A DNA stretch of 64,000 bases, taken from assembly GCA_963848035.1 (NCBI GenBank), contig CAWKCD010000001.1, forward strand, positions 186,001-250,000. Direction: 5' to 3'. Each line of letters starts with the position of its first letter. Positions within the stretch are counted from its first letter, which is position 1. The position numbers and the translations under genes were made by a program. The stretch is from JAVVHH01 sp963848035. Its GTDB lineage: Bacteria; Pseudomonadota; Alphaproteobacteria; Acetobacterales; Acetobacteraceae. Shown here one piece after another: positions 57,673-64,000 of the stretch. The notes below the pieces were generated by a model. The model did no database searches and was not told the DNA's origin. It saw nothing but the letters and a program-made list of their open reading frames with translations.

Positions 57673-57972
57673 TCAGTTGGCGGGTGGTTTGGCGCCGGTC
57701 CCCTGCCCGCCCGTGTTGCCGGGAACGGCGCTGGGCGGGGTGGTGGTGTGGCCGATGACGCTTTGGCCGGTGCTGTCGCGGGAGATCTGGCCGGGGACGC
57801 TGTCGGCGGCGGGGGTGCCGGGGGGTGTGCGGCCGGTGGGGCTGGTGGGGGTGCTGACGCTGGGGCCGACGGGGCCGCCGGCGGCGGAACCGGCGGCGGG
57901 GGCGGGCGGGGTTTGGGCGGCGGCGGCGCCGGCGAGGAGCAGGAAGGCGGCGGTGAGCTTGATGGCTTGCAT
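57673..57972 (-). CDS. Small secreted Pro/Gly/Thr-rich protein
   Basis: 99 residues: a signal peptide (MQAIKLTAAFLLLAGAAAAQ) followed by low-complexity sequence rich in Pro, Gly, Thr and Ser. It has no Cys and no fold-like pattern. It is probably a periplasmic or surface filler protein; its function is unknown. It is divergent from uvrB across 109 bases. Confidence 0.5.
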   Translation of the reverse strand: MQAIKLTAAFLLLAGAAAAQTPPAPAAGSAAGGPVGPSVSTPTSPTGRTPPGTPAADSVPGQISRDSTGQSVIGHTTTPPSAVPGNTGGQGTGAKPPAN

Positions 57973-58081
57973 GGCGTTCCCTCGGTTTCGTTGGCGTTAA
58001 CCGCCTGGCAGCAGAACTGAGGGGGGCGGCGAAAGTTTCCGGGTGGTTGTCCTTCGCCGGGTCGCGGACCATCTTTGCGCG

Positions 58082-60307
58082 ATGTCGACCGCCCTCGCCC
58101 GCAAGGCCAAACCGGAGCCGATCCCGGTCACGTTCGAACCGATCAAGCAGGCGGCCAAGCCGATGCAGATCCCGCTGCGGGTGAAGTCGGAATACGAGCC
58201 GGCGGGGGATCAGCCGACGGCGATCCGGGAGCTGACGGGGAGCGTGGCGGCGGGCGAGCGGGACATGGTGCTGCTGGGCGTCACCGGGTCGGGCAAGACG
58301 TTCACGATGGCCAAGGTGATCGAGCAGGCGCAGCGGCCGACGCTCATTCTCGCGCCGAACAAGACGTTGGCGGCGCAGTTGTATGGGGAGATGAAGCAGT
58401 TCTTTCCGGACAACGCGGTCGAGTATTTCGTGAGTTACTACGACTATTATCAGCCGGAAGCGTATGTGCCGCGGACCGATACTTATATCGAGAAAGACTC
58501 GCAGATCAACGAGCAGATCGAGCGGATGCGGCACTCGGCGACGCGGGCGTTGCTGGAGCGGGGCGACGTGGTGATCGTGGCGTCGGTGTCGTGCATCTAC
58601 GGTATCGGGTCGGTCGAGACGTATGGGCGGATGATCATCAAGCTCGAGCCGGGCGGGCGGATCGAGCGGGACGTGCTGGCGCGGGGGCTGGTGGAGCTGC
58701 AGTACCGGCGCAACGACGCGGCGTTCCAGCGGGGGACGTTCCGGCTGCGCGGCGAGGTGGTGGATGTGTGGCCGAGCCACATGGAGGACCGGGCGTGGCG
58801 GATCACGCTGTTCGGGGACGAGGTGGAGGCGATCAGCGAGTTCGATCCGCTGACCGGGGAAGTCACGGGCAAGATGAGCGAGGCGAGCATCTACGCCAAC
58901 AGCCATTACGTGACGCCGAAGCCGACGCTGAACCAGGCGATCAAGGACATCAAGGAGGAGCTGAAGAACCGGCTCGATCAGTTCGTCGCGGAAGGGAAGT
59001 TGCTGGAGGCGGAGCGGCTGCAGCAGCGGACGACGTTCGACATGGAGATGATCGAGACGACAGGGTCCTGTAAGTCGATCGAGAACTATTCGCGGTATCT
59101 GTCCGGGCGGAAGCCGGGGGAGCCGCCGCCGACGCTGTTCGAGTATCTGCCGGAGAATGCGATGCTGATCGTGGACGAGAGCCACGTGACGGTGCCGCAG
59201 ATCGGGGGGATGGCGCGCGGGGACGCGGCGCGGAAGGGGATCCTGTCGGAGTTCGGGTTCCGGTTGCCGAGCTGCATGGACAACCGGCCGCTGCGGTTCG
59301 AGGAGTGGGAGAGTTTCCGGCCGCAGACGATGTTCGTCTCGGCGACGCCCGGGCCTTGGGAGCTGGAGCGGACGGGGGGCGCGTTCGTCGAGCAGGTGAT
59401 CCGGCCGACGGGGCTGATCGACCCGGTGTGCGAGGTTCGGCCGGTGGAGCGGCAGGTGGACGACCTGCTGGCGGAGTGCCGGGTGGTGATCGGGCGCGGT
59501 GGGCGGATCCTGGTGACGACGCTGACGAAGCGGATGGCCGAGGACCTGACCGAGTACATGCTCGAGAACGGGATCAAGGTCCGGTATCTGCACTCGGACG
59601 TGGATACGCTGGAGCGGATCGAGATCATCCGGGATCTTCGCTTGGGGGTGTTCGACGTGCTGATCGGGATCAACCTGCTGCGCGAGGGGTTGGACATCCC
59701 GGAATGCGCGCTGGTGGCGATCCTGGATGCGGACAAGGAGGGGTTCCTGCGGAGCCAGACGAGCCTGGTGCAGACGATCGGGCGGGCGGCGCGGAACATC
59801 GATGGCCGGGTCATCCTGTATGCGGATCTGATGACGAATTCGCTGAAGTTCGCGATCTCGGAGACGGAGCGGCGGCGGGCGAAGCAGCATGCGTGGAACG
59901 AGGCGCATGGGATCACGCCGGTGAGCGTGCGGAGCCATATCGGCGAGGCGCTGCGGTCGGTGTACGAGCAGGATTACGTGACGGTGCTGCCGGTCAAGGA
60001 TGCGGGCGTGACCGAGATGGTCGGCAAGGATCTGAAGACGTCGATCGCGGAGCTGGAGAAGAAGATGCGCTCGGCGGCGGCGGATCTGGAGTTCGAGGTG
60101 GCGGCGAAGCTGCGCGACGAGATCAAGCGGCTGGAGGCGTTGGATCTGGGGTTGCCGCCGCCGCCGGTGTCGCAGCCGGGCTATGGCGGGGCTGGCGGGG
60201 GCGGGCGTTCGAAGAAGGACCGGACGCCGGAGCCGCTGGGGCCGGGGGGCGGCGGGTATGACCCGGCGAAGCGGCGCGGGGCGCCGAAGCGGCGGCGCGC
60301 TGGCTGA
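58082..60307 (+). CDS. uvrB: Excinuclease ABC subunit B
   Basis: 741 residues from ATG 58082. Walker A GVTGSGKT is at about residues 66-73, the DNA-wedging hairpin YYDYYQPEAYVPRTDTYIEKD region near 120, and helicase motif VI QTIGRAARN later. The C-terminal UVR domain (AAADLEFEVAAKLRDEIKRLE region) that binds UvrC is present. It verifies lesions handed over by UvrA in nucleotide excision repair. A Gly/Pro/Arg-rich tail follows the UVR domain, and its last codons are already part of a 25-bp tandem repeat. The frame is intact. Confidence 0.97.
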   Translation: MSTALARKAKPEPIPVTFEPIKQAAKPMQIPLRVKSEYEPAGDQPTAIRELTGSVAAGERDMVLLGVTGSGKTFTMAKVIEQAQRPTLILAPNKTLAAQLYGEMKQFFPDNAVEYFVSYYDYYQPEAYVPRTDTYIEKDSQINEQIERMRHSATRALLERGDVVIVASVSCIYGIGSVETYGRMIIKLEPGGRIERDVLARGLVELQYRRNDAAFQRGTFRLRGEVVDVWPSHMEDRAWRITLFGDEVEAISEFDPLTGEVTGKMSEASIYANSHYVTPKPTLNQAIKDIKEELKNRLDQFVAEGKLLEAERLQQRTTFDMEMIETTGSCKSIENYSRYLSGRKPGEPPPTLFEYLPENAMLIVDESHVTVPQIGGMARGDAARKGILSEFGFRLPSCMDNRPLRFEEWESFRPQTMFVSATPGPWELERTGGAFVEQVIRPTGLIDPVCEVRPVERQVDDLLAECRVVIGRGGRILVTTLTKRMAEDLTEYMLENGIKVRYLHSDVDTLERIEIIRDLRLGVFDVLIGINLLREGLDIPECALVAILDADKEGFLRSQTSLVQTIGRAARNIDGRVILYADLMTNSLKFAISETERRRAKQHAWNEAHGITPVSVRSHIGEALRSVYEQDYVTVLPVKDAGVTEMVGKDLKTSIAELEKKMRSAAADLEFEVAAKLRDEIKRLEALDLGLPPPPVSQPGYGGAGGGGRSKKDRTPEPLGPGGGGYDPAKRRGAPKRRRAG

Positions 60308-60395
60308 TTTCGCGCGCGGCCGCGCTGGCTGATTTAGCGCGCGGCCGCGCTGGCTCATTTAGCGCGCGGCCGCGCTGGCTCATTTAGCGCGCGGC
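60296..60395. repeat. 25-bp tandem repeat, four units, at the uvrB end
   Basis: Four head-to-tail units of 25 bases start at 60296, 60321, 60346 and 60371. The consensus contains tggctcattt and gcgcgcggccgcgc; units 1-2 have ctgattt and units 3-4 have ctcattt, so copies 3 and 4 are the youngest pair. The first unit supplies the uvrB stop codon. Each unit boundary is a self-complementary gcgcgcggccgcgc block, so the array can form a row of hairpins and may act in termination or message stability. Confidence 0.9.
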
Positions 60396-60523
60396 CGCGC
60401 GCGGGTAAACTTTGGGCGCGCGGGGTCGGCTTATGCTGGACAGGCAGGGTTTCGGCGCTTAATCGGCCTGGGACAATATTGCTGGATGCGAGCGTATGAC
60501 GGCGATCATCCGCGGGTTAACTC

Positions 60524-61906
60524 ATGCCGAACTCGGGCACGGGCGGGGGCGCGGCGCGCACTATCTTCGCGCCCGGTGACTTGCCGAGGGCCGGGTTCCG
60601 GCTGGTTTTATTGGCACTGTTCATCGTTCTAGTGTGCTGTCGGATGCCCGACATTTTGCTCAAGCAGCGGCTTTGGGCGGAAGAGGGTCTATTCTATCAG
60701 AACGCCTGGTACATGCCCCCCTGGCAGGCGCTGTGGCTCGAGTATGGCGGCTATCTGAACATCGTGGCGAATGCGGCCGGGGTGATCGCGCGGTGGGCGG
60801 TGCCGATGCGGGACGCGCCGCTGGTGGCGACGGGGATCGGGCTGGCGTTCCAGACGCTGCCGGCGGTGCTGATCGTGACGAGCCGGGCGAGCTGGCTGCA
60901 GCGGCCGGCGGCGATGATGCTGGCGGTGATCGCGGTGGCGGCGACGCCGGCGAGCGAGGAGGTGTGGCTGCAGACGCTGCACAGCCAGAACCATCTGGCG
61001 CTGTGCGCGGCGCTGATCCTGTCGTTCGACGACGTGCCGGGGCCGGCGGTGCGGTGGCTGCGGCGGGTGGTGCTGCTGCTGGGGCCGTTGACGGGGATGC
61101 TGGCGGTGTTGGTGCTGCCGCTGATGCTGGTGCGGGCGGTGATGGAGCGTCGGCGGGAGCGGTGGATCCAGGCGGGGCTGCTGGCCGTGGGGGCGGCGAT
61201 CCAGATCGGGCTGTTCTACTCGCCGGAGAGCGGGGCGGCGCTGGGGCGGAGCAGCCGGGTCTGGCCGGGTATCCTGGTCTATGCGTTCTTCATCCGGCAT
61301 GTGGCGGTGCCGGTGATCGGGGCGCTGACGGCGCGGGAGATCGGGGACGGGCTGTATACGGCGTTCAAGGCGGGGGTGACGCCGCTTTGGCCGGTGGCGA
61401 TCGCGGCGGTGGCCGGGTCGGCGGTGGGGGTGGCGAGCCTGGTGCGGTGGCGGACGGGGGCGCCGTGGCTGCTGGCGGCGGGGACGCTGATCGCGGGCGC
61501 GTCGTATGCGGGGGCGATCGGGGGCGGGTTGATGTTCCTGTATCCGTTCGCGGGGGAGCGGTACAGCTTCGTGCCGGAGGTGCTGTTCGTCTGCACGGTG
61601 ATCGCGATCGCGTCGGGGGGACGGGCGGGCGTTCGGTCGGGTTGGCTGAGCTGGGGCGCGGCGTTGGTGGCGATCTGGATGACCGGGGTGGGGCTGGTGG
61701 ACTACATGCGGCCGGCGCCGCGGTATGGGACGGGGCCGGCGTGGCGGGACGAGGTTGCGCGGTGGGAGGCGGACCCGGATTACGTGATCCAGTTGTGGCC
61801 GGACGGGTGGTGGCTGCAGTTGACGAAGGACCACAGCAAGCCGTGGCTGAAGGTGCGGCCGCCGGAGCTGATGATACCCGTCCCGCACCGGGATCAGCTG
61901 CTGTGA
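60524..61906 (+). CDS. Polytopic membrane protein, possible GT-C-like glycosyltransferase
   Basis: 460 residues with about nine to eleven hydrophobic helices. After the first helix comes RLWAEEGLFYQNAW, an acidic loop in the place where GT-C glycosyltransferases have their catalytic acid. A second notable loop is LQTLHSQNHLALC. The soluble C-terminal ~80 residues include WEADPDYVIQLWPDGWWLQL. It may use a lipid-linked sugar, but this is inference from topology and one loop. It ends directly at a large inverted repeat. Confidence 0.5.
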   Translation: MPNSGTGGGAARTIFAPGDLPRAGFRLVLLALFIVLVCCRMPDILLKQRLWAEEGLFYQNAWYMPPWQALWLEYGGYLNIVANAAGVIARWAVPMRDAPLVATGIGLAFQTLPAVLIVTSRASWLQRPAAMMLAVIAVAATPASEEVWLQTLHSQNHLALCAALILSFDDVPGPAVRWLRRVVLLLGPLTGMLAVLVLPLMLVRAVMERRRERWIQAGLLAVGAAIQIGLFYSPESGAALGRSSRVWPGILVYAFFIRHVAVPVIGALTAREIGDGLYTAFKAGVTPLWPVAIAAVAGSAVGVASLVRWRTGAPWLLAAGTLIAGASYAGAIGGGLMFLYPFAGERYSFVPEVLFVCTVIAIASGGRAGVRSGWLSWGAALVAIWMTGVGLVDYMRPAPRYGTGPAWRDEVARWEADPDYVIQLWPDGWWLQLTKDHSKPWLKVRPPELMIPVPHRDQLL

Positions 61907-62047
61907 GCGCCTTTGAAAACCCTGACTAGGCTGGCCGTCTGGCGGCGATGTCCTGCGCTCCGGTGCTCACGGCCAACAAGGCCGCTCCGCTCCGGTGCTC
62001 GGACATCACCGCCAGCCGACTCAGCCTAGCGGGTTTTGAAAGGCGCT
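61906..62047. repeat. Large imperfect inverted repeat, ~47-base arms
   Basis: The arm at about 61906-61953 (agcgcctttgaaaaccc...gatgtcc) pairs with the arm at about 62001-62047 (ggacatcaccgcc...gggttttgaaaggcgct), with roughly 85% of positions complementary. The 47-base centre holds two copies of cgctccggtgctc around acggccaacaaggccg. A relative of the centre lies at 43088-43157. It starts at the stop of the membrane-protein gene. It could be a terminator, a palindromic repeat of the REP/BIME kind or a tiny non-autonomous mobile element. Confidence 0.7.
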
Positions 62048-62107
62048 CTCGTTAGGCCGGATTTATTCCGGTCATCGGGAGATGCCTCTCGGCGTGTGGC
62101 GACCCGA

Positions 62108-63403
62108 TCAGCTGGTTCGGGCGGAGGCTAGGGCGGGGTTGGTGGCTTCGTGCTGGGAGCGGCGGAGGGGGCGGAGCACGAAGAGGGCCAGCAGGACGAC
62201 GATGAAGTTCATGACTGCGGCGACGACGAAGACGGTCCACCAACTGCCGGACTGGTCCTTGATGACGTTGGCGAGCGGGACGAGGAAGGCCGAGGCGCCC
62301 TTGGCGGTGTAGAGCAGCGCGGTGTTGGTGGTGGCGTATTTGGTGCCGAAGGCGTCGGTGCAGGTCGAGGGGAAGAGGCTGAAGATCTCGCCCCAGGTGA
62401 AGAAGATGAGGGCGGCGAAGAGGACGAAGAGCCAGGGGCTGGCGCCGAACTGACCGAGCAGGAGGTAGGCCAGGCCGCCGATGGAGAAGGCGATGGCCAT
62501 GGTGAGTTCGCGGCCGATCTTGTCGGAGACCCAGCCGAAGAAGGGGCGGGCGCCGCCGTTGGCGAGGCTGTCGACGATGAGCGCGGTGGCCAGCACGGTG
62601 CTGCCGCCGAGGAGGATCATCTTGTCGAGGCCGAAATCCTTGGCGATGAGCGAGAGCTGGGCGGTGGCCATGAGGCCGCTGGCCGAGACCATGACGAACA
62701 TGACGTAGAGCAGCCAGAAGACGGGGCTGAGCAGCATCTCCTTCGGCGTGAAGCTGCGGGCGGACTGGACGATGTTCTTGTTGGGGGCGGGCGGGGCCTC
62801 GCCGGCGTCGGGGTAGCGGAGGAACCAGGCGAGGATGAAGAGCAGGATGCCCTGGCCGAGGCCGAAGACCAGGAAGGTCTGGGCGTAGCCGCTGGATTTG
62901 ATCATCGCCTCGATGGGGATGATGGTCAGGGCCGCGCCGGCGCCGAAGCCGGCGGCGATGAGGCCGACGGCGAGGCCGCGGCGGTCGGGGAACCATTTGA
63001 CGGCGGTGCCGACGCAGGTGGCGTAGATGAAGCCGCCGCCGATGCCGGCGAAGGCGGAGCCGACGTAGAGCAGGGTCAGGGTGTCGGCGATGGAGTTGAG
63101 GCCCCAGCCGATGGCGACGCAGATGCCGCCGAGGGCGATGGAGACCTTGGGGCCGTTGCGCGAGCCGATGGATTCGACCAGCCAGCCGCCGGCGGGGGTG
63201 AGCCAGGTCTCGAGGGCGACGAAGATGCTGAAGGCCCATTGAATATCGGCCTGGGTCCAACCGGTATGGGCGGCCTTGATCGGCTGGACGAAGAGGGTCC
63301 AGCCGTATTGGAGGTTGGCGATGAGGACCATGGCGGCGACGCCGAGCCAGAGCTGGATCCATCTGGTGTTGCCGCGTCCGGCTGAGCTTGAAGTCATCGA
63401 CAT
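62108..63403 (-). CDS. Oxalate/formate antiporter-type MFS carrier (OFA family)
   Basis: 431 residues with twelve predicted membrane helices. It has the OFA-family signatures with the two substrate-binding basic residues of OxlT: Arg in GGARPFFGWVSDKIGRE and Lys in LLYTAKGASAFLVPL. FPDRRGLAVGLIAAGFGAGA is the usual loop after helix 4. OxlT swaps oxalate for formate, giving net proton removal with a decarboxylase. The oxalate decarboxylase here lies 27 kb away, so the link is suggestive only; other dicarboxylates are possible. GGAGGAG precedes the ATG. Confidence 0.82.
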   Translation of the reverse strand: MSMTSSSAGRGNTRWIQLWLGVAAMVLIANLQYGWTLFVQPIKAAHTGWTQADIQWAFSIFVALETWLTPAGGWLVESIGSRNGPKVSIALGGICVAIGWGLNSIADTLTLLYVGSAFAGIGGGFIYATCVGTAVKWFPDRRGLAVGLIAAGFGAGAALTIIPIEAMIKSSGYAQTFLVFGLGQGILLFILAWFLRYPDAGEAPPAPNKNIVQSARSFTPKEMLLSPVFWLLYVMFVMVSASGLMATAQLSLIAKDFGLDKMILLGGSTVLATALIVDSLANGGARPFFGWVSDKIGRELTMAIAFSIGGLAYLLLGQFGASPWLFVLFAALIFFTWGEIFSLFPSTCTDAFGTKYATTNTALLYTAKGASAFLVPLANVIKDQSGSWWTVFVVAAVMNFIVVLLALFVLRPLRRSQHEATNPALASARTS

Positions 63404-63460
63404 GGTGTCTCCTCCCTTGGTTGGCGCCCGATTGATCGGGTCGTTTGGTTTCGTGGGGGT

Positions 63461-63522
63461 CCAGGGCGGCGAGGTTTTCTGCCGCCCTGGACTGCCGCGT
63501 CGCTGCGCTCCTCGCAGTGACT
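63461..63522. repeat. REP-like dispersed repeat, copy 3, with hairpin
   Basis: A perfect hairpin ccagggcggc (63461-63470) and gccgccctgg (63481-63490) runs into actgccgcgtcgctgcgctc and ctcgcagtgac, a diverged copy of the 39888 and 47503 repeats with its own dyad (actgc...gcagt). It fills the gap between the sucD stop and the antiporter start. Confidence 0.7.
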
Positions 63523-63533
63523 TGGGGTGGGGT

Positions 63534-64000
63534 TCAGCCTTTGAGGGCGCGGACCATGGTGCTCCCTAGGGCGGCCGGGCTGTCGGCGACGTGGATGCCG
63601 GCCTGGCGCATGGCTTCGAACTTGGCGGCGGCGGTGTCCTTGCCGCCGGAGATGACGGCGCCGGCATGGCCCATGCGGCGGCCGGGCGGTGCGGTGGCGC
63701 CGGCGATGAAGCCGACGACCTTCTTCTTGGTCTTGCTGCGGGCGATGAACTCGGAGGCTTCGGTCTCGGAGTTGCCGCCGATCTCGCCGATCATGATGAT
63801 CGATTCGGTCTCGGGGTCGGCGAGGAACATCTCGAGGACCTCGATGAAGTCGGTGCCCTTGACCGGGTCGCCGCCGATGCCGACGCAGGTGCTCTGGCCG
63901 AGCCCGGCGGCGGTGGTTTGGGCGACGGCTTCATAGGTGAGCGTGCCGGAGCGGGACACGATGCCGACGGAGCCGCGGCGGTGGATATGGCCGGGCATGA
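63534..64000 (-). CDS. sucD: Succinyl-CoA ligase alpha subunit, 3' part only
   Basis: The last ~155 residues of a CoA ligase alpha subunit; the frame stays open past the window edge, so the Met at 63998 is internal. Seen are MPGHIHRRGSVGIVSRSGTL, GIGGDPVKGTDFIEVLEMF, MIGEIGG and GRRMGHAGAVISGG with the phospho-histidine. It joins succinate and CoA in the citric acid cycle. The malate-CoA ligase alpha subunit is similar and cannot be excluded from this part alone. Transcription runs left toward the antiporter gene, with a hairpin repeat between. Confidence 0.9.
   Translation of the reverse strand, partial: MPGHIHRRGSVGIVSRSGTLTYEAVAQTTAAGLGQSTCVGIGGDPVKGTDFIEVLEMFLADPETESIIMIGEIGGNSETEASEFIARSKTKKKVVGFIAGATAPPGRRMGHAGAVISGGKDTAAAKFEAMRQAGIHVADSPAALGSTMVRALKG

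Noticed and set aside
60296..60395. CRISPR array
   Set aside because: The 25-base units are directly joined without spacers, so it is a tandem repeat.

Overview
The window is GC-rich and densely coded, and suggests an alphaproteobacterium close to Rhodospirillales/Acetobacteraceae. Reasons: a split F-type ATP synthase locus (atpHAGDC without the Fo genes), accB-accC followed by aat, an asmA-like gene divergent from glnE, a fused transaldolase/glucose-6-phosphate isomerase inside a pentose phosphate operon, and a membrane-associated flavin dehydrogenase module. The assignment rests on synteny and protein character, not on a ribosomal marker; I found no rRNA or tRNA gene.

Layout. 0-4 kb: a partial unknown gene, a nested palindrome, a WalW-like deacetylase, an ATP-grasp/LMW-phosphatase fusion and a PEP-CTERM protein. 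4-11.5 kb: AsmA-like protein, glnE, bcp and two small envelope proteins. 11.7-17.6 kb (leftward): accBC, then a tightly overlapping operon aat - two paralogous secreted proteins - an MsrQ-like heme membrane protein - a secreted beta-sandwich protein - a T4-lysozyme-like protein. 17.7-22.5 kb: GYD-like protein, a class III cyclase/ATPase signalling protein with a phosphatase-like partner, a ferritin-like protein. 22.6-28.7 kb: atpHAG-X-DC, where X is an unknown exported protein. 29-32 kb: sugar ABC transporter (binding protein, two permeases, no ATPase). 32-43 kb: unknown coiled-coil protein, PEP-CTERM protein, oxalate decarboxylase, two M17 aminopeptidases, cysQ, a Sua5/TsaC protein, amidase, patatin. 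43.3-52.5 kb (leftward): tkt, tal-pgi, gnd, zwf, HAD phosphatase, pgl, i.e. the oxidative and non-oxidative pentose phosphate pathway in one operon. 52.7-64 kb: ChaC, cytochrome c/glyoxalase/flavin dehydrogenase, PEP-CTERM protein, uvrB, a polytopic membrane protein, an oxalate/formate-type antiporter and the 3' part of sucD.

Reading frames. About 31 apparent frameshifts break otherwise well-conserved genes, almost all readable as one extra base. Twenty-three lie between 42.9 and 52.8 kb and 13 fall in tal-pgi alone. Both sides of each break keep family-level conservation, so I give the joined span as one gene. Genes with one break are typed CDS; those with two or more are typed pseudogene as sequenced. 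Sequencing or assembly error is my preferred explanation, real decay the alternative.

The best candidates for something new are the lysozyme-like/secreted-partner pair with the MsrQ-like protein in the aat operon, the ATP-grasp/phosphatase fusion, and the extra exported protein inside the ATP synthase operon. Dispersed palindromic repeats (three families) and a 25-bp tandem repeat at the end of uvrB mark several gene boundaries.
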